DNA of 60,095 nt. Source: Helicobacter valdiviensis. Its GTDB lineage: Bacteria; Campylobacterota; Campylobacteria; Campylobacterales; Helicobacteraceae. Made by a program: the position numbers and the translations under genes. Each line of letters opens with the position of its first letter. Within the stretch, counting starts at the first letter, position 1. Where the stretch lies: assembly GCF_003245365.1 (NCBI RefSeq), contig NZ_NBIU01000009.1, positions 1 through 60,095 on the forward strand, given 5' to 3'. The notes under the pieces are model-generated. The model made no database searches and was not told the DNA's origin. It was given only the letters and a program-made list of their open reading frames with translations. Positions 47,104 to 55,633 of the stretch are shown piece by piece.

Positions 47104-47458
47104 ATAATAATTAACCGCCAAAATTAATGCCAAAAACATAAATATATTTGGCGCTTCTTATGCCTTTTTTTCAATGGTTTATCGCCTGCTTTATTGGTTA
47201 GATTAGTATTTAAAGCAAGATAATTAACTCGCATACCCTATGTTCTAGCACTAAAAATAATTTTTAGTGTTGTTTTTGTGTAATTTCTTATCTAGGCTTT
47301 GTAACTTGCATTTTAACAGTTATAAATATTTTAAATCACACAAAATCCTTAGGTAAAAGTTTTAAATCTCATACTTTTATTAAAAATAGTCTTTTATTGT
47401 GATAAAAAGGTAGCTAAATTTACTTTTTCCAAATTTCCTATTGCATTATTTTGTTTTT
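47104..47458. other. Intergenic region after metA with a possible antiporter remnant
   Basis: The 355-bp stretch contains a good terminator (47249-47269) and no intact gene. In the first third (about 47161-47248) the plus strand reads MPFFQWFIACFIG, then after a frameshift RLVFKAR and, beyond a stop, LTRIPYVLALK. The phrase resembles the N-terminus of a sodium/proton antiporter of the CPA1 kind, so it may be the last trace of a lost gene. The match is short and may be chance. Confidence 0.3.
47249..47269 (+). terminator. Intrinsic terminator after the metY-metA operon
   Basis: A 9-bp stem (CACTAAAAA/TTTTTAGTG) with a 3-base loop is followed by TTGTTTTTGTG. It lies 145 bp after the metA stop and is the first good terminator downstream of the operon. 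Confidence 0.8.
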
Positions 47459-47965
47459 TTATAGCAATCTTTTTATATTTAAATCCTTTATCTTTGATTT
47501 TATAGTTTGAAAGTTACTCTCTAGCTCCATTTTTCTTTTTATAGATATGTCTATAAACTCACTTTCTTTTTCAATACCTATAAACTTTCTTTTTAACAAA
47601 TTTGCAGCAATTCCTGTGGTAGAACTCCCGCTAAATGGATCGCAAATGATAGAATCTTCATTGCTTGCCATTAAGATTAAACGCACAAGCAATGCAAGTG
47701 GCTTTTGTGTAGGGTGTTTGCCATTTATCTTCTCCCAAGGAGCGATAGCAGGGAATGTTCAAACATCTCGCATTTGCTTATCACCATTTAGATGTTTTAA
47801 AACCTCATAGTTAAAAATGTGCTTGTGTTTTACACTTTTTCTAGCCCAAATGATTTGCTCTGTAGAATGCGTGAGATACCTGCAACTAAAATTTGGTGGT
47901 GGATTAGTCTTTTGCCATTTGACTTTCTTTTTCAAACTGCTTTGCAATACTTTCATAATCTGCAA
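47459..47965 (-). pseudogene. DNA methyltransferase C-terminal fragment with in-frame stop
   Basis: Two open segments in one frame (47762-47965 and 47459-47758) are separated by a single TGA at 47759-47761. They read as the C-terminal part of an N4/N6-methyltransferase: TNPPPNF, THSTEQIIWARK, then (after the stop, where Trp would fit) TFPAIAPWEK, KHPTQKPLALL and the FxGxG motif DPFSGSSTTGIAA. The catalytic DPPY segment and the N-terminal half are absent. One point mutation plus a deletion explain the state. The upstream end joins a restriction-enzyme remnant at about 47930. Confidence 0.8.
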
Positions 47966-48566
47966 ATTTCACAAACTCCCTAATAGGCTTATAAATAGAT
48001 TCTGAAATAATACTTTCAAACTCGCAAAATCGCCTTTTATCTGCAACGATAAAAAATTTTGCTCTAAAATCTTGCAATTCATAAAAGCGATTAATAGAGT
48101 TTTTGATATTTGTAGAATGCTCCGCTTCATAAAAGGCATAAGGCATTTTGCGTTCATTAAACCAAATACAATCCCAATATTTTTATCTTTTACACGATAA
48201 TCATAACTGAAAAAATAAAGAAACTAGACTTGCTATTGCACCTAAATGCGTATGCAAAATTGCTTTTTTTCTTATGAAAGCTCAAAAGTCTCAAAGCCCC
48301 TTAGATTCCCAATAGAAGCAATTAAACCTTGATAATAAGCGTGATTAAAAGTGTTCTTAGAATCTATGTGCAATTTTTGCTTAATTGCTTTTAAATCCTC
48401 TTTTATCCCCTCTCCCAAAAAGTCCAAAGGCAATTTTAAAAGCTTATAATATTCTTCTAATGGCTATAAAAGTGTTTTTGTCCCCCAAGTGTTTGTATCT
48501 ACCTGTATATAAAGCAAAACCACCATTATTCTTTAATGCAAGTTTTACATATTCTTTTGGGTGCAT
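47904..48566 (-). pseudogene. Frameshifted type II restriction endonuclease-like gene
   Basis: The frames can be pieced together from the ATG at 48566: HPKEYVKLALKNNGGFALYT and YKHLGDKNTFIAI, then EEYYKLLKLPLDFLGEG and NTFNHAYYQGLIASIGN, then HTHLGAIASLVSL, then YDYRVKDK, and finally WFNERKMPYAFYEAEHST up to the stop at 47904. At least three or four frameshifts are needed, and one at about 48170 can be mended by adding one A to a poly-A run. The last segment (residues after PYAFYEAEHST) is typical of restriction enzymes paired with methyltransferases. I do not recognise the specificity. Confidence 0.65.
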
Positions 48567-48569
48567 TTT

Positions 48570-49157
48570 CTACCTTATGACTTGATAAAATACCATTTCC
48601 TGATAATCTCCATAATGTTTAGATTTGGCAATTTTCTTAGCCTCATTAAGATTTTTTGCATAAATAAAATCTAAAATCTGCAAATTCTCTTTTTGATTCT
48701 CTTTATTATCAAATGTAAAACCATCTAACGCAGAAACAATATATTCTTTTTCCACCCCAAAAACAAAATCATTTAAATCTTTTATATTTGCATTATAAAA
48801 TATTTCAGCTAAACCACTCTCGCATAGGAATTCATAAATCTTTTGTGGGGTTTGGAGATAGCAATCCATACTGCATATTTGACCCATACTATCAAATAAT
48901 TGCTCTTTTTTAGTATCTCTAATGGCAAGTAGTAAGGGTAAAACTTCAAATGCCTTAGAATATTCACAAAACAATATTGTAATTTTTTCTTGTAATTGTG
49001 GCTCTTGTGTGCCTAGCAAAAAATTAAGATGATTGAGTGATATTTTGATTTTATCTATATTGAACTTACACTTTGCCCAATCTACATAAAAGCCAAATGT
49101 GCGGTTTGTGGATTGTAAAGTTTCTAAAAAACTTTCAAATTCAAGTAAATTTTTCAC
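48570..49157 (-). pseudogene. DpnII-like restriction endonuclease, truncated and chimeric
   Basis: Residues 1 to about 134 of this 195-residue frame resemble the N-terminal domain of DpnII/MboI-type endonucleases (GATC cutters): FGFYVDWAKCKFNIDKIKI, LNHLNFLLGT, PLLLAIRDTKKE and DLNDFVFGVE. The family then continues with VGLDTNARKNR, but here the sequence switches to an unrelated tail (KEYIVSALDGFTF onward). The catalytic half is missing, so the protein should not cut DNA. It is likely a deletion fusion. I have not identified the origin of the tail. Confidence 0.65.
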
Positions 49158-49164
49158 AAAAACC

Positions 49165-49848
49165 CTAAATATTTTCTAAAATTCTCTTTGCGACTGCACT
49201 TGGATTTTCTGCTTTGTAAATAGGACGCCCCACGACGATAAAATCACTCATTGCTTCTTTTGCATCTTCTAGCGTAGCCACACGCTTTTGATCTCCACTA
49301 TCTTCCCCAAAAGGACGGATTGCAGGGGTTAGAGTTAGAAAATCCTTGCCTAAATTTTCTTTTATCATTTTAGATTCAAAACAAGAACACACTACCCCAT
49401 TTATACCCGCTTTATACGCTAGTTTTGCAAACTCAAGCACACTTTTATCTAAATCATTATGATAAATCTCACAAAACCCCTCTTGATTAAAACTAGTTAG
49501 AGCAGTAACCGCCATAACCAAAGGTGCTTTGCTAAGCGTTTTTGCATAATTAGCTACCACTTCCATAGCCTCATAACCACTACTTGCATGGATTGTAACC
49601 ATATCAATACCTATTTTTGCAATCTCTTCTAGGCTATCTTTCATCGTATTTGGAATATCATAAAGCTTTAAATCCAAAAAAATCTTGAAATTTGGATTAA
49701 TGCTTTTAATGTCTTCTATAAAAGTTCTTCCATCGCGGATAAAACTCCTCAAGCCCACTTTAACCCAAATATTCTCATTTTTTAAACCCTCTAAAAGCTT
49801 TAGGTTTTCATAAGAGCTTGGCAAATCAAGTGCAACACATAATTCCAT
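49165..49848 (-). CDS. pyrF: Orotidine 5'-phosphate decarboxylase
   Basis: PyrF makes UMP from OMP in pyrimidine synthesis. The 227-residue product is a TIM barrel with the catalytic DLKLYDIPNTM segment (about residues 60-70), ASSGYEAM and GRPIYKAENP near the end. A convincing ribosome binding site is not visible before the ATG at 49848, and the upstream gene stops 9 bp earlier, so translation may be coupled. Confidence 0.97.
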   Translation of the reverse strand: MELCVALDLPSSYENLKLLEGLKNENIWVKVGLRSFIRDGRTFIEDIKSINPNFKIFLDLKLYDIPNTMKDSLEEIAKIGIDMVTIHASSGYEAMEVVANYAKTLSKAPLVMAVTALTSFNQEGFCEIYHNDLDKSVLEFAKLAYKAGINGVVCSCFESKMIKENLGKDFLTLTPAIRPFGEDSGDQKRVATLEDAKEAMSDFIVVGRPIYKAENPSAVAKRILENI

Positions 49849-49857
49849 GGCTACTAC

Positions 49858-50877
49858 CTAATCCAACAAAAATAATTCAAGCGGATATTTTTTGCCCATA
49901 CTCTTTAGCTCTAAATAAGCCCTTACTTTTAAAAATTCATTAGGCGTATGCATACTTAAACGCTCTTTTGCCTCATCAATCATCTCTAGCTCTAAAAGCA
50001 CATAAAAATATGCCATTTCTGCTACTTCATCTTTATTAGCCAAATATTCAAAAAGATTTAGCCAAGATGTTGGCTCATAGCATTCTTTTGTCTTCTGTGC
50101 TAAAAGCAAATAATCTTGTTTTAAAAACCCTACTTCCGCACAAAGACTTGCAATATCCTCATTGCTAAATTCCAATCTTTTTGCATAACACATTCCTAAT
50201 ACTTGATTAGCAAGCTCTTTATCAAACTTCACAGAAGCTATAAAGCGTTTAATCTCACTTAAATCATCATTTGCTAGTAAAACTCTTAAAGCTTCTTGCT
50301 TATACTCATCACTAAAGCTAGATTTTTTCAATACCTCACTTGCAAATTTTGGATCAGATTTGATTTGATTTAGCGTATTTTGCTTAAAAAATGGAGAATT
50401 ATTTCCTGGATTAAATTTCTTTAAATTCACATATTCTCCCCTTTTTAAATCTCCTAAAACCTCAATAAGCTCATCCAATCTTGCTTCACCACTTTTTTGT
50501 GTAATCCCCTCTTTAACATCAAAAATAAGATTATTTAATAAAATAGAAAGTGCTTTGTAGCGATTCATAGAAGGTTGTTTTAATGGAACCTCTCTTCCAA
50601 GAAGCTGGTTTTCAATTTGGTCTAAAATCATTTTATAATCGTTTTTGTATTTGTTTCTCTTATACCACATACGATACATTCCACCCACTTGTAAAAACAA
50701 TACCACAATAAAAAACAGCACCACAGGCACAAGAAACCAAAGCGCAATCGGTAAAGTTACAAATCTCTGTGTAAAGGGAATATGGTAGGTATAATCCATA
50801 CCGCTTAAGCTATAAATATATAAGCCCACTACTACAACAAAAACAAAAAAAGCACCAAAATAATATTTAAACTTCAT
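49858..50877 (-). CDS. Hypothetical membrane protein with helical soluble domain
   Basis: The 339-residue product has two N-terminal membrane helices (about residues 5-25 and 42-65) and then a basic stretch (RMWYKRNKYKN). A long helical cytoplasmic domain follows, of a TPR-like character (short amphipathic helices such as EYVNLKKFNPGN, LANQVLGMCYAKRL). I do not recognise a named family. It shares one base with the dksA stop and is followed by pyrF, so it is within a densely packed operon. Confidence 0.75.
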   Translation of the reverse strand: MKFKYYFGAFFVFVVVVGLYIYSLSGMDYTYHIPFTQRFVTLPIALWFLVPVVLFFIVVLFLQVGGMYRMWYKRNKYKNDYKMILDQIENQLLGREVPLKQPSMNRYKALSILLNNLIFDVKEGITQKSGEARLDELIEVLGDLKRGEYVNLKKFNPGNNSPFFKQNTLNQIKSDPKFASEVLKKSSFSDEYKQEALRVLLANDDLSEIKRFIASVKFDKELANQVLGMCYAKRLEFSNEDIASLCAEVGFLKQDYLLLAQKTKECYEPTSWLNLFEYLANKDEVAEMAYFYVLLELEMIDEAKERLSMHTPNEFLKVRAYLELKSMGKKYPLELFLLD

Positions 50878-51233
50878 TATTTTCCTTTATTTTTTTCAAT
50901 AATTTCTCTGCAAACTATACAATATCTTGCATGTGGTTTTGCTTTTAAGCGTTGAAAATTAATCTCTTCTTCGCACATTTCACAAATTCCATAATTGCCC
51001 TCTTCTATTTTAGCCAAGGCAATATCAATAAATTCTAACTCTTTGGTATGCCTCTCAAAAATCGATTCATCAAGACGATTTTTGATACTCATTGTAGCAA
51101 TATCCACTTCATCTCCCAAATGCTCTGATCTTACCACTTCCATACTTCTGCAATGCTCTTGATTATTGTTTAAAATTGCCTGCTTTTGCTCTAAAAGTAG
51201 CTTTCTAAATTTTTCTAAATCACTGCGTCTCAC
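50877..51233 (-). CDS. dksA: DksA-family RNA polymerase-binding regulator
   Basis: DksA binds RNA polymerase through its secondary channel and works with ppGpp in the stringent response. The 118-residue product has an N-terminal coiled coil (about residues 5-80) with an acidic tip region and a C4 zinc finger with C84, C87, C105 and C108 (CEMC and CIVC). It is shorter than E. coli DksA (151), like other epsilonproteobacterial members. The TraR branch is the alternative, but length fits DksA. Confidence 0.88.
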   Translation of the reverse strand: MRRSDLEKFRKLLLEQKQAILNNNQEHCRSMEVVRSEHLGDEVDIATMSIKNRLDESIFERHTKELEFIDIALAKIEEGNYGICEMCEEEINFQRLKAKPHARYCIVCREIIEKNKGK

Positions 51234-51247
51234 TTAGCTGTCCTTTG

Positions 51248-51715
51248 TCATTTATGATAGGGATGGTTGTTTAATAAACAAAAACTTCTATAAATCTGCT
51301 CACTTAAGACGACTTTTGCTAATTTATGACTAAAAGTAAGTTTAGAAAGCGAAAGTGTCGCATCACAACTTTTACAAAAATCATCCTCTAAACCATAAGC
51401 ACCACCAATAAAAAAATTAATTTCTGATTTATCCTTCAAAAATGAAGCAAATTTAAACGAATCGACTTCCCTCCCACTTGGTGATAAGGCAATTTTATAT
51501 AAATTTTCCTTAAAAACTCTACTAAAAATTTGCGTATAGCTCTTTTTGGCTTCACTAGCATCTGTTTTATGACTCTCTTTAATATTTTTATTAAAAAGAT
51601 TTAACCACTCTACCTTTACGCCAAATCCCATACATAAACTTGCAAATTCTTTACACATCTCATCTTCTAAACCTTTTGTGGGTTTAGCTATATAATAAAC
51701 ATTGATTTTAATCAA
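51248..51715 (-). CDS. rlmH: 23S rRNA pseudouridine-1915 N3-methyltransferase (RlmH)
   Basis: RlmH methylates pseudouridine 1915 of helix 69 in 23S rRNA on the 70S ribosome. The 155-residue product is a SPOUT-fold protein with LSPSGREVDSFKFA in the middle, FFIGGAYGLEDDF in the SAM-binding knot and the diagnostic C-terminus LLNNHPYHK. It follows accD by 1 bp. Confidence 0.95.
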   Translation of the reverse strand: MIKINVYYIAKPTKGLEDEMCKEFASLCMGFGVKVEWLNLFNKNIKESHKTDASEAKKSYTQIFSRVFKENLYKIALSPSGREVDSFKFASFLKDKSEINFFIGGAYGLEDDFCKSCDATLSLSKLTFSHKLAKVVLSEQIYRSFCLLNNHPYHK

Positions 51716-51716
51716 A

Positions 51717-52562
51717 CTAAGAAACTTTCAAATAAGTTAATAAACTAGCTAAAGTTGATTTCATATCTTTTCTTTGGACTATCATATCAATAAGCCCATG
51801 TTCTAATAAAAATTCTGCCGTTTGAAAGCCTTGAGGTAAATCTGCTCCAATAGTTTGCTTAATTACCCTAGCTCCTGCAAAACCTATCGTAGCACCTGGT
51901 TCTGCCATAATCACATCTCCCAAAAATGCAAAAGAAGCACTAACGCCACCTAATGTAGGATCGCTTAAAACAGAAATAAAAGGTAATTTGGCTTCACTTA
52001 AGCGATTGAGTGCTGCAGAAGTTTTTGCCATTTGCATAAGAGAATAGGTAGATTCTTGCATTCTAGCACCACCGCTTGCACTCACTATAATAAGTCCTTG
52101 CTTTTTATCAATACAACGCTCAATGGCTCTTACAATCTTTTCACCCTCCACAGAAGCTAAAGAACCTCCCATAAAATTAAAATCAAAAAGGATAAGTTGA
52201 GCACCTACACCCATAATTGTGCATTCTCCACTAATCACAGAACTAGGACGGCCACATTTTTTCTCATATTCTTCTACTCTTTTTTGATAGCTTTTTTTAT
52301 CTACAAAGTTAAGGGGATCTGTTGGGGAAAGCTCTTTATCAAATTCCACAAAGCTTCCCTCATCACAAATTAAAAAAATGCGATCTTGCAAACCTATTCT
52401 CATATGAAAATTACACTTAGGACAGGTATAATGTTGTGTAATGATTTCCTTATAATACATCAAAGCATTGCAACTAGGGCATTTAACCCAATGACTTGGT
52501 GCTTCTTTTGGAGTGGCTCTTTCCACTTTTTTAAGGCTTTTAAAAAATTCTGCAAATCTCAC
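51717..52562 (-). CDS. accD: Acetyl-CoA carboxylase, carboxyltransferase subunit beta
   Basis: AccD with AccA transfers the carboxyl group from biotin to acetyl-CoA to make malonyl-CoA. The 281-residue product has the N-terminal zinc finger with C28, C31, C47 and C50, and the carboxyltransferase core with [10 protein letters not shown] and [13 protein letters not shown] 186-bp gap with an AT-rich promoter-like segment precedes it. accA is not in the window, while accB and accC lie about 3 kb away, beyond motAB and flaC. Confidence 0.97.
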   Translation of the reverse strand: MRFAEFFKSLKKVERATPKEAPSHWVKCPSCNALMYYKEIITQHYTCPKCNFHMRIGLQDRIFLICDEGSFVEFDKELSPTDPLNFVDKKSYQKRVEEYEKKCGRPSSVISGECTIMGVGAQLILFDFNFMGGSLASVEGEKIVRAIERCIDKKQGLIIVSASGGARMQESTYSLMQMAKTSAALNRLSEAKLPFISVLSDPTLGGVSASFAFLGDVIMAEPGATIGFAGARVIKQTIGADLPQGFQTAEFLLEHGLIDMIVQRKDMKSTLASLLTYLKVS

Positions 52563-52748
52563 TTAATTTCCTTAATTTACTCACATTTATATTTAAAGTA
52601 ATTTCTAGGAATTTTATAAAAAAATGTGTTAATTTAGCCTAAAACCACATCTTCTTTACAAAAGCTAAAAAATAAAAAGTTAAAAAGCTCTCAAATTCTA
52701 ATTTTATTCTCTATAAAAAGAACAATCTACTTTTTAAAAGCTTTTGGA

Positions 52749-53438
52749 TTATTTTAAATTCCACTGCTTTAATAATAATTGCTTTTCTTCATCATCTTTA
52801 TCGTCTGTGCGGATGCGAAACTCTACCCTATTGTTAATTGTGTCGCTTTTATTTCTTGTTAGAGGAGTATGATCCCCAAAGCTTATTATGACAAGCTGTT
52901 CTTGATTAACACCTTGCTTAATCAATAAATCTGCAATAGCCTCAGCCCTCTTACTTCCTAGAATAAAATTTTCACTTGGATTTTTATTGCTATTATCCGT
53001 ATGACCTCTAAGCTCTACTTGCACCTGCGGAGGCATTTTTTTGATAATCTCTCCAGCACGCCTAATTAAAACTAGCATATCTGCTGATATGATTTCTGCA
53101 CTACCCCTAATAAATTCAACCTTAGCAGGCAAATGCAAAATCATATTATTTTCTTTTTGATCTAGAGCTACTTTTTCCCTCTCTAGCTCTTCAACTTCGG
53201 AGTTTGCAGGAGCACTATCTTTATTATGTGTATCACTTTCTCTATCCAATGGACTTGAAGCAGTAAAATCAAAAATTTTAATAAACTCTGTTTTTAGAGC
53301 TTCTGTCTTGGCTGGATTGCTTTCAGAAATAGCCCAAAGTGCTATAAAAAGTGCCAAAAGCAAACTTAAAAAATCCGCATAAGGAACAGCCCATTTTTCA
53401 CCTGCAGGACATTCTGCTTGTTTCTTTTTTCTAGCCAT
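52749..53438 (-). CDS. motB: Flagellar motor stator protein MotB
   Basis: MotB anchors the stator to peptidoglycan and carries the proton path. The 229-residue product has the N-terminal membrane helix with YADFLSLLLALFIALW and the key Asp (D22). A charged linker (about 60-85) precedes the OmpA-like peptidoglycan-binding domain with RGHTDNSN and SKRAEAIADLL (about 142-190). It follows motA by 12 bp. Confidence 0.96.
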   Translation of the reverse strand: MARKKKQAECPAGEKWAVPYADFLSLLLALFIALWAISESNPAKTEALKTEFIKIFDFTASSPLDRESDTHNKDSAPANSEVEELEREKVALDQKENNMILHLPAKVEFIRGSAEIISADMLVLIRRAGEIIKKMPPQVQVELRGHTDNSNKNPSENFILGSKRAEAIADLLIKQGVNQEQLVIISFGDHTPLTRNKSDTINNRVEFRIRTDDKDDEEKQLLLKQWNLK

Positions 53439-53450
53439 TTTTAAACCTTA

Positions 53451-54218
53451 TTAAAATCTAGATTCTGCAGGTTCATTAGGGCTTAAATAATTAAATAATT
53501 TAGCTTCTAAATCTCTAGGATTAGCACCTTCAGCTATACCGATAATAGCCGTAGAGATTACTATTTTTTCTTTGATTAAATCGCGAGAATTTGCCTTAAT
53601 TTTATTTCCCCATGGGCCAAAAAGTGCATAAGCACCAAAAATCCCTGTAACCGTAGCAGTAAATGCACCTGCAATTCCTAAAGCCATTGCCTTAGGATCA
53701 TCAAGAAGTTGGAGTGCAAGCATAAGCCCCATAACAGCTCCAACAAGTCCCATTGTAGGACAAGTTTCACCCACACGCACCCAATATTCTGCACATTCTT
53801 TATAATACTCTTCTGCTTCTTCTATCTGTATTTCTGCACTTTCTTTTATTTCTTCAATACTTTTACCATCTACCATCATCATCATAATTTTTCTTAAAAA
53901 ATCATTTTCAATTTCATTTGCTTTTTGCTCTAATGCTAAAACTCCATCTTGACGCGCAATCACTGAATAATCTATAAGTTCTGAAATCCTTTGATTAAGA
54001 TTTACTCTAGCACCCATAAATGCAAGTTTTAGTTCTTTATAAGCTGCTTTTACAATATTTTTATGTGTTGCTGTTGTCGCACAAAAAATAGCAGTTGGCA
54101 CTACTATAAGAAAAGATGAAAGATGAATAACATGCAAGGGATTTCCTCCCTCTAATATATCCCCTAATGAAATACTAGTAATTGCAAGCACCATTCCTAA
54201 TATTGTTGTAAGATCCAT
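53451..54218 (-). CDS. motA: Flagellar motor stator protein MotA
   Basis: MotA forms the pentameric ring that drives torque with MotB using the proton gradient. The 255-residue product has four membrane helices, the conserved ETCPTMGLVGAVMGL segment (about residues 172-186; its Pro is functionally important in the family) and a cytoplasmic loop rich in charges between helices 2 and 3. It is first in the motAB pair. A 612-bp gap without genes precedes it. Confidence 0.96.
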   Translation of the reverse strand: MDLTTILGMVLAITSISLGDILEGGNPLHVIHLSSFLIVVPTAIFCATTATHKNIVKAAYKELKLAFMGARVNLNQRISELIDYSVIARQDGVLALEQKANEIENDFLRKIMMMMVDGKSIEEIKESAEIQIEEAEEYYKECAEYWVRVGETCPTMGLVGAVMGLMLALQLLDDPKAMALGIAGAFTATVTGIFGAYALFGPWGNKIKANSRDLIKEKIVISTAIIGIAEGANPRDLEAKLFNYLSPNEPAESRF

Positions 54219-54823
54219 AATATTTCCTTATTTTTATTCAAAAATATAAATTCTTGAAATTTTTTGTATTTAAGATTTTTAAGCATAAATTAACAGAGTT
54301 CTTATAAATTAAAGCTTAAATATGATTAATATTATAAAACTCTTTGAAAATGAGTAATTTTTATTTAAAAACTAAGCAATTAAATATTGTTTATAAAATT
54401 TTTGCATACCTTGCTTTTCTATTTAACAACCAAACAACTCTCCGCAAAAATTACTAATGGTTTTATTTTGTGTTTTACTAATAAAAATTAGTTTTAAAAA
54501 CACTTTTTTAAAGTCTTATAAGGTTGTGCTAAACTTTACATTTTCTCTTTAAATCTTTATAAAAGCCATCTATATTTATTTTTTTAATACTAACACTTAT
54601 CACAAAAATATCTAAAGGAATTTTTAGCCACTTACTTAGTTACTTATTAATTTTTATTTTACTTTTTAGTGAAATTTACTTGCAGTTGGTTTTTGAAAAT
54701 TTCTAAACCCTTATAGCTTTAAAATCCCTTAAGGAGTTGAGCTTTTATTCTAAAAACATTACAAAAGTAATAAATTATAGGATTGGAAGATATTTTGAAC
54801 TATTCATTTTTTATTGCAGTCTT
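54219..54823. other. AT-rich non-coding region between motA and flaC
   Basis: No gene is supported in this 605-bp stretch. It has many short A/T runs and an ACTAAT/ATTAGT hairpin near 54476-54491, but no T-tailed stem. Frames are short and without ribosome binding sites. Sigma-54 or sigma-28 motifs for motA were looked for and none was found with the standard spacing. Confidence 0.6.
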
Positions 54824-54849
54824 AGATGCACTAGCCAAGAAGTGCATCT
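54824..54849 (-). terminator. Hairpin at the flaC end
   Basis: A perfect 9-bp stem (AGATGCACT/AGTGCATCT) with an 8-base loop includes the flaC stop codon. It has no strong T-tail, so it may be a terminator of lower efficiency or an mRNA-stabilising end. Confidence 0.6.
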
Positions 54850-55586
54850 AGTCTATTTTGAAGATAATTTGTATTAAAAGAACTTGCATAAAGAGCTGCA
54901 TTTTCTTTTAGCTTTGCAGTATTTAGCTCATTATAATTTTCTGCTAAATCATTTTTTTGCAAGTTACTTTCTGCAGCCTTTAGATTAACAACACTATTCA
55001 TATCATTATTAATGCTAGATTGGATACGATTCATTACAGCACCAATATCGCCTCTTTTTGAACTTACATTATTGATAAAGTTTAAAATACTTTCTTGATT
55101 TGTTACTTGCAAACCTGATGTATTAGGAGATTGCAAATTAAAATCCACAGAACCACTACCTAGCATAAAACTCATTTGTCCGCCAAAAACATTTTTTCCA
55201 TTAAAGGTAGCTTGAGAAACAGCATCATCCATAGATTGAGTAAGTGCATTTGCTTCGCTTTCAATCATTGCTCTTTGATCACTATTTAATGCAGGATTTC
55301 CTAAAGCAACCGAGAGCTCATTCATTCTAATTGCAGAATCACTAATCGTAGATAAAGCACCATCAGCAATTTGTAAAACTCCTAAAGCATCATTTGCATT
55401 TCTAATTCCTTGCGACATAGAATTAGCTTGTGCTAAAAGTGCATTAGCAATAGCTAAAGAAGCTCCATCTGTAGCTTCAATAGGGCGTGGCGAAGCAATT
55501 TTTTTAAGACTTTCTTTTTCTTCTTCTTTTGCTTTATTAAGATTAACCAAAGTCTCGTTAGTGTTTTGTGTATTTCCTATTTTCAT
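54831..55586 (-). CDS. flaC: Flagellin-like protein (FlaC type)
   Basis: The 251-residue product has flagellin-type N- and C-terminal coiled coils (for example ANDALGVLQIADGALSTISD and NNDMNSVVNLKAAESNLQK) without a long central variable domain. Its size matches the FlaC flagellin-like protein of Campylobacter, which is secreted through the flagellar apparatus and reported not to be a main filament subunit. It has an N-terminal extension rich in Lys and Glu. It lies between accC and motAB, outside the usual fla loci, behind AAGGAG. Confidence 0.8.
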   Translation of the reverse strand: MKIGNTQNTNETLVNLNKAKEEEKESLKKIASPRPIEATDGASLAIANALLAQANSMSQGIRNANDALGVLQIADGALSTISDSAIRMNELSVALGNPALNSDQRAMIESEANALTQSMDDAVSQATFNGKNVFGGQMSFMLGSGSVDFNLQSPNTSGLQVTNQESILNFINNVSSKRGDIGAVMNRIQSSINNDMNSVVNLKAAESNLQKNDLAENYNELNTAKLKENAALYASSFNTNYLQNRLDALLG

Positions 55587-55633
55587 CTTAATCTCCTTTT
55601 AGAATAAATTACATCCTTGTGATTTTAAGATTA

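Noticed and set aside
54781-54800. A sigma-54-like motif (TTGGAA with a following TTTG) near the flaC end.
   Set aside because: The invariant GC at the -12 position is missing and it faces away from any gene start.
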